64,000 nucleotides of DNA from Microthrixaceae bacterium. Lineage in GTDB: Bacteria > Actinomycetota > Acidimicrobiia > Acidimicrobiales > Acidimicrobilacustridaceae. The first letter of the stretch is position 1. Each line of letters opens with the position of its first letter. The notes beneath the pieces are model-generated. The model was not told the DNA's origin and did no database searches. It worked only from the letters and a program-made list of their open reading frames with translations. The stretch spans positions 30,211 to 94,210 of the forward strand of contig CANFQA010000005.1 in the NCBI GenBank assembly GCA_947449015.1. The letters are read 5' to 3'. Positions 25,674 to 33,087 of this stretch are shown piece by piece. The translations under genes were made by a program, and so were the position numbers.

Positions 25674-26375
25674 TCAGGTCGGTGCATCAACTTCAACAGA
25701 CAGGTCTCCCCCGAGATGCCCGGTGTCGTTGAAACGCCGAACCAGCCATCGGTCGCCGATAATCACAAGGTGGCTGATCGATGCGTTGTCGGCTGAGGCA
25801 AAGGCGAGAGTGCGAGATCCAGTGGCTTCGGCGAGGACTGCGCCGATCGCTCCCCCATGACTGACCACGACGACGCGCTGGTCGGGATGCTGCGTGTGGA
25901 TCCGCTCGATGCCACGTCGAACGCGCGTTCGCAGGGCGGTTGACGTCTCGCTGCCCGGGAGCGCACTCCAATCCTGTGTGCGTTCCATCTCGAGGAAGGC
26001 GGGATGACGTTCAACGGCCATCTTCCGGTAGAGGCCTCCCTCCCACTCCCCGAGATGAACCTCGCGAAGATCAGGTTCCACCGACGGTGTGAGCCCAAGT
26101 GCTTCAGCGAGCGGAGCAATGGTCTGATGTGTGCGCCGAAGCGTCGTGACGTAGATCGCATCGATCGGCTCGGAACGAAGCCGAGTGGCGATTCGTTTGG
26201 CCTGCGCGTGCCCGTGATCGGAAAGCGGTGGATCTCCTTGCCCATCGACAAGGTCGAACAACTCCCCATCCACGAACGAGGCCGACTGTCCGTGGCGGAC
26301 CAGCAGAATCTCGGTTGCTCCCGCGGGCGCCGTGAACGGCCGTTGGCCAAAATCGGCGGCGTTTCGAGACGTCAT
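25674..26375 (-). CDS. Histidine phosphatase (phosphoglycerate-mutase superfamily)
   Basis: 233 residues. The catalytic RHG motif is in EILLVRHGQSASF near residue 28, the second histidine in VVVVSHGGAIGAVLAEATG, and LREVHLGEWEGG supplies the acid/base Glu. This is the broad phosphatase (Rv2419c/CobC-like) branch rather than a glycolytic mutase. The start is placed at MTSRNAADFG; the frame remains open far upstream, but that region is antisense to the next gene and is not coding. The 137-base gap to the zinc-finger gene holds an AT-rich patch and no gene. Confidence 0.87.
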   Translation of the reverse strand: MTSRNAADFGQRPFTAPAGATEILLVRHGQSASFVDGELFDLVDGQGDPPLSDHGHAQAKRIATRLRSEPIDAIYVTTLRRTHQTIAPLAEALGLTPSVEPDLREVHLGEWEGGLYRKMAVERHPAFLEMERTQDWSALPGSETSTALRTRVRRGIERIHTQHPDQRVVVVSHGGAIGAVLAEATGSRTLAFASADNASISHLVIIGDRWLVRRFNDTGHLGGDLSVEVDAPT

Positions 26376-26525
26376 CGGCTCACGCTCCCGACAATGACCT
26401 GCCTTCGTGATGCCGACAAAGCGTTCCCCCGAGCACGAATCGAACAAGGGCGAACGTAGCAGCCCACCCCGCCAGTGGCGCCTCGTTCGCCCACCCCCAC
26501 TGCTACGGGTTAGCGTTGCCACCCT

Positions 26526-28166
26526 ATGTCTCGCCGGATTGAAATCGAACTCACAAGCACACGACCCGATGGGTCTTGGACCTGGAGGGCCGCAGGGGCG
26601 AAGCTCCCGAAGGGGGATCTCTCCGGCTCGTTGCTCTTCGAGGGCGCGAAGCCCGGCGACGTCGTGAAAGCCGACGCGGACTTCATGCTTGACGGCATCG
26701 AGATCATCGCAGTTCTGGCCCCGAAGGGTGCCCGACGTGAACCGGAGCGCATCGAGGTCGTCGGAACTCCGCGCAAAGACGATGACCAACTGGTGACAAC
26801 CACGCTTGCTCCGAAGCAGAAGCGTGAGGACCGAGGCGATCGCCGTCCGCGTCGCGATGGCGACTCCGCGGGTCGCCCTCGCCGTGATGGTGATTCTCGG
26901 CCCCCTCGTGCACCTCGTCCCCGCGTCGAAGAGGAAGCCGCTGGCGGCGAGCGCGGGGCTGGCCGCTCCGAGCGTCCAGCACGCCCTGCGCGTCCAGCGC
27001 GTCCCGCGCCCGAGCCCAAGGCGAAGCCGAAGCGTCTCCGTGCTGGCCGCGTGCATCGTGATGCGGTTCTCGCAACGCTGCCCGATGAGCACAAGCCCAT
27101 CGCTGATCAACTTCTCCGCGGTGGCATTCCCGCCGTGCGTGCGGCGCTGGAAAAGCAGAACGAAACCAACCGAGCCGACGGTCGTCCCGAAATCAACCCC
27201 GCTCCCCTGCTCGCTCTTGCAGAGCAGATCCAACCTGCACTTCGCGTGGCTGACTGGCGTGACAAGGCTGAGGCCGCGCTTGCTGGCGCCGGAGAACTCG
27301 ATTTACGAGATCTCCGTTCAGTGGTGGTCGCTGCCGACGATGCGGCACGCGATGAGGAGACCAGAGAACTCGCCACACAACTGCGGGCTGCTGTTGCGGC
27401 ACGCGTCGAAGCAGAGCATGCCGCGTGGATTACCGAAGTCACAGAAACCCTGGCTGCAGGCCGCACAGTGCGGGCCCTTCGTGTGAGTTCACGACCACCC
27501 AAGGCCGGTGCACCATTCCCGGCAGAGCTGGGCAGCCGTCTTGCCGCAGCCGCCAGCGCTGCGCTCACCACCGACACCGCATCGGACCGCTATGCAACCG
27601 TCCTTGATGCTCTTGCCTTCTCGCCAGTGCGTTCCCAGGTCACGCCGATAGGTATTCCAACCGAGCCAACAGACGCACTGCGGACTGCCGTGACCAAACT
27701 CGCCTCTCGGCTTCCAGCCATCGCTGCGTTATTTGGCATCGAGGCTCCAACTGCTGGCCGCTCAGGGAAGGGCAAGGGTCGTCCGGCATCCAAGCCGCTC
27801 CCCCCGAAGCCGGCTGTCACCACATCGACCAGCGAGGCCGTGCCAGCCGAGAGCGCTGGGCAAACCGTGGTTCTGGATGCCGTTGTTACAGATGCCGTTG
27901 ATGTCGAGGTCTCCGAGTCCATAACGATTGTGTCCGATGGTGAGACCACTGTCGTCGTCGACGTGACCGACGTTGAAATCACCGAGGTGACCGAGATCAT
28001 CACTGAGGATTCCGACGTCGTCGTGATCGACGTGATTGAAATCGAGACTGTCGAGACCACAATCATCGAAGCTGATGGAGCGGAAATAACTGTTTCGGAG
28101 ACTCAGAGCTCGGAAATCGTCGAGGTCATTGAGCTGGGCGATACGGAAGCGTCAGCCTCCGAGTAG
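26526..28166 (+). CDS. Uncharacterised protein with basic disordered linker and 102-residue acidic tail
   Basis: 546 residues, no confident family. Residues ~1-85 look like a small beta domain (KLPKGDLSGSLLFEGAKPGDVVK). Residues ~95-180 are low-complexity and rich in Arg, Asp, Pro and Gly (RRPRRDGD, RPARPARPARPAP). Residues ~185-425 are mostly helical and Ala-rich. The last 102 residues use only ten amino-acid types, dominated by V, I, T, E, D and S, with no Lys, Arg, His, Pro or aromatic residue. TAGCGT lies nine bases before ATG 26526. Nucleic-acid binding by the basic part is a guess. Confidence 0.75.
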   Translation: MSRRIEIELTSTRPDGSWTWRAAGAKLPKGDLSGSLLFEGAKPGDVVKADADFMLDGIEIIAVLAPKGARREPERIEVVGTPRKDDDQLVTTTLAPKQKREDRGDRRPRRDGDSAGRPRRDGDSRPPRAPRPRVEEEAAGGERGAGRSERPARPARPARPAPEPKAKPKRLRAGRVHRDAVLATLPDEHKPIADQLLRGGIPAVRAALEKQNETNRADGRPEINPAPLLALAEQIQPALRVADWRDKAEAALAGAGELDLRDLRSVVVAADDAARDEETRELATQLRAAVAARVEAEHAAWITEVTETLAAGRTVRALRVSSRPPKAGAPFPAELGSRLAAAASAALTTDTASDRYATVLDALAFSPVRSQVTPIGIPTEPTDALRTAVTKLASRLPAIAALFGIEAPTAGRSGKGKGRPASKPLPPKPAVTTSTSEAVPAESAGQTVVLDAVVTDAVDVEVSESITIVSDGETTVVVDVTDVEITEVTEIITEDSDVVVIDVIEIETVETTIIEADGAEITVSETQSSEIVEVIELGDTEASASE

Positions 28167-28700
28167 CTCAAGCAGGTCGAGTGGCGAGGTCAATACGACA
28201 TCGCCGCTGCGACGCGTTGCCCTGGGATTCCATCCCGCCAGCACGAACTCCACACCGGCCGCCTGCGCGCAGTGCCGGTCATGATCGGTATCGCCGAGGA
28301 AGACAACCTGCGAAGGATTCAACTCGAGTGCGTCGAGCACCGGCTTGAGACGTTTCGCGCCATCAAACATGTCGGCAAACATCGCCACCGTGGGCTGCCA
28401 ACCAAGACGGTCAAGCTCCGCAGTTGCTGAAACGGGATGCTTATTCGAGCAAATCGCCCAAGTATCCAAGTGCGTCATCAGTTCCGCCACACCGGGGAAT
28501 GGCTGGGCTGCGCTGATGTCATAGGCCTCCACGTACTGATCGAGCGAGATACCAAGACGCTGGCACTCCTGCGAAATCACATGACCAAAACTGATCGCGG
28601 AGCGCTCGACTCCAAGCGCGAGAAACGCACCGACCAGAGCGGCGTCGGAGTCGATGAGGGTTCCGTCAAGGTCACAAATAGCGGTGCGGGAAGAGAACAC
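28152..28700 (-). CDS. HAD-superfamily phosphatase
   Basis: 182 residues. Motif I is AICDLDGTLIDSD, with nucleophile and acid Asp near residues 10 and 12. Motif II is WAICSNKHP, motif III is the lysine in AKRLKPVLDAL, and motif IV is VFLGDTDHDRHCA. This is the phosphoglycolate-phosphatase-like branch with a helical cap; the substrate is unknown. It starts at GTG 28700, six bases after TAGGTT. Its 3' end overlaps the convergent gene by 15 bases. Confidence 0.88.
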   Translation of the reverse strand: MFSSRTAICDLDGTLIDSDAALVGAFLALGVERSAISFGHVISQECQRLGISLDQYVEAYDISAAQPFPGVAELMTHLDTWAICSNKHPVSATAELDRLGWQPTVAMFADMFDGAKRLKPVLDALELNPSQVVFLGDTDHDRHCAQAAGVEFVLAGWNPRATRRSGDVVLTSPLDLLELLGG

Positions 28701-28706
28701 CTCGGG

Positions 28707-28712
28707 AACCTA
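28707..28712 (-). promoter_or_regulatory. Putative -10 element (TAGGTT) of the HAD gene
   Basis: On the minus strand TAGGTT is followed by CCCGAG and the GTG start at 28700, a leaderless arrangement. The divergent enoyl-CoA hydratase has its own TAAGGT 56 bases away. Confidence 0.4.
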
Positions 28713-28767
28713 CCAAAGGGCTGCGAGGGCCTTTCACCGTCCCCTCAACGGGAATGATCAGACTGGC

Positions 28768-28773
28768 TAAGGT
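28768..28773 (+). promoter_or_regulatory. Putative -10 element (TAAGGT) of the enoyl-CoA hydratase gene
   Basis: TAAGGT is followed by six bases (TTGGAG) and ATG 28780. Leaderless transcription is inferred. The TTG at 28774 is therefore unlikely to be the start. Confidence 0.5.
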
Positions 28774-28779
28774 TTGGAG

Positions 28780-29541
28780 ATGGTTGACTACGAACTCAAA
28801 GGCCATGTGGCCGTCATTACCCTGAACCGCCCGGAAGCCCGCAACGCCATCAACGGCGAAGTTGCGCTGGCTATGGAAGCAGCCCTCGACCAGATGGAAG
28901 CTGATCCCGAGGTTTGGATCGGCGTGCTGGCCGCAAACGGACCCGTATTTTGCGCAGGCGCAGATCTGAAAGCGATCAATGCTGGGAAGGCCGGTGAATT
29001 GGCCACCAAAAAAGGCGGATTCGGTGGTTTCACCACCTACCAGCGTCGCAAGCCCGTCATCGCTGCTGTCGATGGCTTGGCAACTGCCGGTGGATGCGAA
29101 ATCGCTCTTGCCTGCGACATGATTGTCGCGTCGAGGGAAGCTGCGTTCGGTCTCGCTGAGGTCAAGCGCAACCTGGTCGCTGGCGCCGGCGGCCTGTACC
29201 GACTGCCGAAGGTCATCGGGAAGAACGTCGCCCTCGAGGTTGCACTCACCGGCGAGCCGCTCACCGCAGAGCGTGCCTACAGCCTTGGGTTAGTCAATCA
29301 GGTTGTCGAGCCCGGTGATGCACTCATCCGCGCAGTTGAATTGGCAGAGAAGATCGCTGCAAACGCGCCCCTCGCTGTGTGGGAAAGCCGTTCGCTCGTC
29401 ATCGCCGCCGACTGGGAAGATGAAGCCACGCTTCAGAAGATCACTGGCGAAGCGTTCGCCCGAGTTCTCGCTTCCGAAGACACCTCCGAAGGCCTCAACG
29501 CCTTCATTGAGAAGCGTGCCCCGCAGTGGAAGGGCCGCTGA
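28780..29541 (+). CDS. Enoyl-CoA hydratase/isomerase (crotonase) family protein
   Basis: 253 residues. Crotonase marks: VITLNRPEARNAINGE, the oxyanion-hole segment FCAGADLKAI, the second oxyanion/catalytic region AAVDGLATAGGCEIALACD, and the second glutamate in FGLAEVKRNLVAGAGG. Both active-site Glu positions of true enoyl-CoA hydratases are present (GGCEIAL and LAEV), so hydration of 2-enoyl-CoA in fatty-acid or amino-acid breakdown is likely. It is a single gene, convergent with the GNAT gene seven bases away. Confidence 0.88.
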   Translation: MVDYELKGHVAVITLNRPEARNAINGEVALAMEAALDQMEADPEVWIGVLAANGPVFCAGADLKAINAGKAGELATKKGGFGGFTTYQRRKPVIAAVDGLATAGGCEIALACDMIVASREAAFGLAEVKRNLVAGAGGLYRLPKVIGKNVALEVALTGEPLTAERAYSLGLVNQVVEPGDALIRAVELAEKIAANAPLAVWESRSLVIAADWEDEATLQKITGEAFARVLASEDTSEGLNAFIEKRAPQWKGR

Positions 29542-29548
29542 GGCTCTC

Positions 29549-30022
29549 TCAGAGATCCTTGCTGACCGTCAGCAATCTGGCGGTCAAGCCGAACCCCTCA
29601 AAGAAGTTCTTTGCATCTCGGGTACCGGGCAGCACTGCTGCGTCGATCGCGAATGCTCCATGGGCTCGGGCCCATTCGATGCACGAGTCCATCATTGCTT
29701 CGCCGACACCGACATGGCGTGCCCCTTCGAGCGTGAACAGGTCAGTGACGCGCACAAATGGACGGCCATCAGACGCGATGACGAGCTCGCAGACCGCGTA
29801 GCCCACGATTGCGCCTTCGTACTCCCCCACGACCACAGACTTCGCATCATCGTCGAGCTCGAGTTTGAGTTTCTCCTCGATCGGTTCGATGCGCGCTGCA
29901 GTGACAGACCACATGGCACCACCGCGCTGTGGTTGAAGTTCGACAATGCAATGGCGGACCAGCTCAGCAATCTGGTCGAGCTCATTCGCCGCAGCGGTTC
30001 TTGCTCTCCAAGGATCACTCAT
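29549..30022 (-). CDS. GNAT-family N-acetyltransferase
   Basis: 157 residues with the GNAT core: VVGEYEGAIVGYAVCEL (beta 4), VTDLFTLEGARHVGVGEAMMDSCIEWARA (the acetyl-CoA-binding loop, here H-V-G-V-G-E in place of the usual R/Q-x-x-G-x-G), and a late FFEGFGL. The acceptor is unknown. The start overlaps the stop of the upstream gene (ATGA at 30019-30022), so it is the last gene of a three-gene minus-strand operon with the DUF4193-like protein. Confidence 0.83.
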   Translation of the reverse strand: MSDPWRARTAAANELDQIAELVRHCIVELQPQRGGAMWSVTAARIEPIEEKLKLELDDDAKSVVVGEYEGAIVGYAVCELVIASDGRPFVRVTDLFTLEGARHVGVGEAMMDSCIEWARAHGAFAIDAAVLPGTRDAKNFFEGFGLTARLLTVSKDL

Positions 30023-30558
30023 CGGGATGAGAGTTGCGCCAACCGATTCAGAATGGTCTTCCGGGATCTCCCGGAACGTTCATGGGCCTCGATGGCTGCC
30101 CTCTGGGCCGGTTTGAGCCCATCGAGCAGTGGAATGATCTCGGCGGCCTTGAGGCTGTCGTACTTCGCAATTGGAAGGCGTCCTGAAGTTCCGCCCCGAG
30201 GCGTAGGCGTGGTCACGGAGGCTGGCGATGGTGATGATGCCGGTGCGTGCCCTGAAGCGGCTTGGCTGGCGCTGGTAGCCGTCCCAGTCCTGTCCATGAC
30301 GCTCGAGAAGACCCCGAGGATCGCTTGAGCGGCTTGCTCCAGGGTGCGCTGGGTCTCTTCAGCTCTACCTTGGGCCTTTTGACTGCCCGCACGCACAGCG
30401 AACTCTCCGATGGTCTTGGCCATCGCTGCTTGAGAGCGGCCACGCTCGATCAGGCCGGGCAGAAGGTCATCGAGCTGGGTCACTAGACCAAGCGGGGCGT
30501 AGAGCAGAAGATCCAGAAGTGCCTCAACCGGCTCTCGTGTCGTGTCACCTTCAGCCAT
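30019..30558 (-). CDS. Conserved actinobacterial protein with C-terminal helix-forming module
   Basis: 179 residues. The N-terminus holds an amphipathic/hydrophobic helix (ALLDLLLYAPLGLVTQL). Then come a charged helix and a Ser/Ala/Pro-rich linker (~95-125). The C-terminal module reads LPIAKYDSLKAAEIIPLLDGL...GRSRKTILNRL. A module of this type, I-x-x-Y-D-S-L-x-A followed by R-K-T-I-L-x-R, recurs in actinobacterial small proteins of unknown function. The start MAEGDTTREP is chosen because the upstream open frame is antisense-like reading of the neighbour's PAKK repeats. It is coupled to GNAT downstream. Confidence 0.75.
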   Translation of the reverse strand: MAEGDTTREPVEALLDLLLYAPLGLVTQLDDLLPGLIERGRSQAAMAKTIGEFAVRAGSQKAQGRAEETQRTLEQAAQAILGVFSSVMDRTGTATSASQAASGHAPASSPSPASVTTPTPRGGTSGRLPIAKYDSLKAAEIIPLLDGLKPAQRAAIEAHERSGRSRKTILNRLAQLSSR

Positions 30559-30569
30559 TTTCGCCCCTC

Positions 30570-31292
30570 TTACTTCGCTGGCTTCTTCGCTGGAGCCTTC
30601 TTGGCGGGAGCTGCCTTCTTCGTTACCGCGGCTGACTTCGCAGGAGCCTTCTTGGCTGCGGCAGCCTTCTTGACCGGTGCGGCCTTCTTGGCAGGAGCGG
30701 CCTTCTTGGCGGGAGCGGCCTTCTTGGCGGGAGCTGCCGGCTTCGCCGGAGCCTTCTTGGCTGCGGCAACCTTCTTCGCAGGCGGAGGCGCTGTCTCGAG
30801 ATAGGTAATTGCCGGACATTCAGCTTCGCCAACCGGACAATGCATTGCGCCCTCAGGACCGAACTGGCCGCGATTCACGAGCAGGAAGCAGCCGGTACAG
30901 GTGAATTCATTGGCCTTCTTCGGCGTGACACCTTCGGCGATATCGCCAGAAGAACGAGGCTCCGGAACAACTTCCTCATCCTCTTCGTCCTCATCGTCAG
31001 CGGCTGCGATGCGATCCTTCAGAATCGCATCAAGATCGGCTTCGACGTCATCGGGGTCGATCTCATCCTCATCCTCTTCCTCGTCTTCGCGCTTTGGTCG
31101 GGCGGGAAGGGAGGAGTCCTCCTCGGCATCGTCTTCGTCGACAAGGGGCACGTCCGCGATGTCTTCGTCAAGCACATCGCCTTCGTCGAGAACATCCTCG
31201 AGGTCATCAACGAGAATGTCCTCTCCCTCGAGATCAATCTCGACCTCGATTCCCTCTTCGAAATCCTCTTCGTCGATCGGTGCGTCAGCCAT
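30570..31292 (-). CDS. DUF4193-like acidic protein with histone-H1-like PAKKA tail
   Basis: 240 residues in three parts. Residues 1-~115 are extremely acidic (Asp/Glu runs such as EDEEEDEDEIDPDD). Residues ~125-165 form a cysteine module, EFTCTGCFLLVNRGQF...HCPVGEAECP, matching the DEFTCTSCF core of DUF4193 proteins. Residues ~168-240 are a Lys/Ala/Pro tail of repeated PAKKA units like bacterial histone H1 and mycobacterial HupB tails. AAGGAA lies just before the ATG. Chromatin- or RNA-associated function is inferred from the tail only; the cysteines probably bind zinc. Confidence 0.83.
   Translation of the reverse strand: MADAPIDEEDFEEGIEVEIDLEGEDILVDDLEDVLDEGDVLDEDIADVPLVDEDDAEEDSSLPARPKREDEEEDEDEIDPDDVEADLDAILKDRIAAADDEDEEDEEVVPEPRSSGDIAEGVTPKKANEFTCTGCFLLVNRGQFGPEGAMHCPVGEAECPAITYLETAPPPAKKVAAAKKAPAKPAAPAKKAAPAKKAAPAKKAAPVKKAAAAKKAPAKSAAVTKKAAPAKKAPAKKPAK
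30573..30780 (-). repeat. PAKKA-encoding tandem repeat
   Basis: About a dozen degenerate 15- to 18-base units (plus strand gccttcttggcgggagc and variants) encode the Lys/Ala/Pro tail of the DUF4193-like protein. Several adjacent units are nearly identical, so slippage-driven length variation between strains is likely. Confidence 0.85.
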
Positions 31293-31418
31293 GGGTTCCT
31301 TGCAGTGGTGCGGGTGATCGACCAGCGGATGCGGAAGTCGACGGGCGGATCATAGGCACGAATCCGGGCACCAGCGCCAACATGGACCGCCGAGATTTAC
31401 GTCACCCTCGAGACAGGT

Positions 31419-33026
31419 TCAGGAGCTGAGCCGTTTGCTTTCGGCCCGACGCTCCGCTTGGAGGCGCTCTAACTCGGGTTCTGAACTGTGATCAACGAAC
31501 TTCATCATCTCTGCGATGGCCCCATGACCAGCCTGTTCAGCGATAAGGCGGTGCATCTCCTGGCCCACCAGTCGATACGCAGGATGACCCTGTGGGGTGG
31601 TGCGCAACTCGATGAGATGCATCGCCTCACGAGCATTCATGTCCATTGAGAACCGAACCTTGTACGCCAACGCGACTGCGTAGGGCGCCTGATCAGGGAA
31701 CTGGGCCAGCATCGCGTCATGAAGCGATGCAGAGCGGGCCATGGCCTCGTCGAATCGGCCGCCGACACCTGCCTCGTCAACTGCTTCGGGCTTGGTGTAC
31801 CCGTGCAGCGGCGAGAGTCTCTGCCAGTCGATGGTGAGCATTCGATGGCGCTGAAGGTCGCGAAATGCCCCGTAATCGGCAAGCACATCAAATCTGTAGC
31901 CGGGTCGTTCAAGAGCGCGACCTGGCTTATGACGTCGGTTGGCTCGCTCGCCTTCGTACGCAACCAGAACTGCCAGACGCTCCTCGGTGGTCATCCGCCG
32001 CACCTGCTCTTCGATCTGTGCCTCGGGGATCGACAGATGCGGGTACAGCGCGCTGGCAACGAGCTTGATCTCAGCGTCGGGATCGAAGTCAACAAGGGTG
32101 ACGACAGGTGCAGGATCGATCGGAGTCCCTGCTGGAAAGAGACGCCCTGCGATGTCGTCCATCGCGTGTCGACTTCCCTCGAAGTACTCACTCCAAGCCA
32201 CGCCGCGCTGATCAAGATCGACACGCTTCAGGAACGATGGGATGACCTTGCGTAACTCTGAAAGCATCAGATCGGCGTACGAACGAGCTTCAGGCAGCGG
32301 ATGAGCCCGCATGCGCAGGAGTAGCTGTTCGTAACCCTGTCCGGTTCCGTAGATGCCCACGTTGGAGAGCGACGCCGCCGGAAGAAGGCCACGGATCGAG
32401 TCGAAGGCCTTGGCCCTGATCGCTTGGCGATAGACGAAATCGCTGTCACCCGAATCCTTGGGAATAGTGGCCCGGAAATGGTCGACGACAAGCGGGAGCA
32501 TTTCCGCGTAGGTGTCGAACATTCGATCCATTTCACCCACGTAGCGAGTGCCGAGGGTTGACTGGAGCACCTCGGGAGGACGGTGGAACCGATAGCGCCC
32601 GCCAATGCGAGCGTCATAGGCGATGTACCGGGTGGACTGCTCGAGATACGCCATGAGCCGACCCCACTCCAGGACCTTCGTCAGGAGGTTTGACGCCTGC
32701 TCACAGGCCAGATGGACGCCGCCGAGCTGAGCCACTGAATCATCGCCGTACTCGAAGAAGACTTTGTCGTAGAGCTCCTCGGCACGACGGAGGCCCACAG
32801 TGGCATCGATCCCAGCATCACCCGAAATGTCGAGCTCGCCGACGAACTCATCGAGGAACAGGCGTCGGAGGCTCTTCGGTGAACGCGAGTACCGAGCGAA
32901 CAGTGCCCCTTTGACAACCTCTGGGAGATTCACGAGGGCAAACACTGGGCCGTAGAGATTGGTGAAATAGCGACGGAGGATGTCGGCCTCTTCGGCGTTG
33001 AATTCCTCTGCTACATACACACTCAC
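31419..33026 (-). CDS. Double-domain ThyX-family protein
   Basis: 535 residues, about twice the usual ThyX length, made of two ThyX-like halves. The N-half (1-~270) carries LEQSTRY (128-134), equivalent to the ExSxRY half of the ThyX motif, and LLPAASLSNVG. The C-half carries LQRHRMLTIDWQRLS (391-405), the RHR half, plus MNAREAMHLIELR. ThyX makes dTMP from dUMP using FAD and methylene-tetrahydrofolate. Here the signature is split between halves, so a pseudo-dimeric active site or a changed activity is possible. No canonical thyA or thyX is in the window. Confidence 0.82.
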   Translation of the reverse strand: MSVYVAEEFNAEEADILRRYFTNLYGPVFALVNLPEVVKGALFARYSRSPKSLRRLFLDEFVGELDISGDAGIDATVGLRRAEELYDKVFFEYGDDSVAQLGGVHLACEQASNLLTKVLEWGRLMAYLEQSTRYIAYDARIGGRYRFHRPPEVLQSTLGTRYVGEMDRMFDTYAEMLPLVVDHFRATIPKDSGDSDFVYRQAIRAKAFDSIRGLLPAASLSNVGIYGTGQGYEQLLLRMRAHPLPEARSYADLMLSELRKVIPSFLKRVDLDQRGVAWSEYFEGSRHAMDDIAGRLFPAGTPIDPAPVVTLVDFDPDAEIKLVASALYPHLSIPEAQIEEQVRRMTTEERLAVLVAYEGERANRRHKPGRALERPGYRFDVLADYGAFRDLQRHRMLTIDWQRLSPLHGYTKPEAVDEAGVGGRFDEAMARSASLHDAMLAQFPDQAPYAVALAYKVRFSMDMNAREAMHLIELRTTPQGHPAYRLVGQEMHRLIAEQAGHGAIAEMMKFVDHSSEPELERLQAERRAESKRLSS

Positions 33027-33087
33027 GATCGGCGAGCGTACGGGTTGTTCCGGGGTTCCTCGCGGATAGTCACGAAAGGCGTCCTTC

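Noticed and set aside
25674..27233. A 519-codon minus-strand frame extending the histidine phosphatase.
   Set aside because: Only the last 233 codons match the family; the extension is antisense to the Arg-rich region of the 26526 gene and is low-complexity.
29303..30328. A 341-codon plus-strand open frame overlapping the crotonase, GNAT and 179-aa genes.
   Set aside because: It crosses three well-supported genes in other frames and has no recognisable sequence.
30573..30780. Regular short repeats suggesting a CRISPR array.
   Set aside because: Units are contiguous and in frame, encoding Lys/Ala/Pro; there are no spacers and no cas genes.
30559..30819. N-terminal extension with repeated Gln-Glu-Gly-Arg/Ser units upstream of the 179-residue protein.
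   Set aside because: It is another-frame reading of the PAKKA-coding repeats of the preceding gene.
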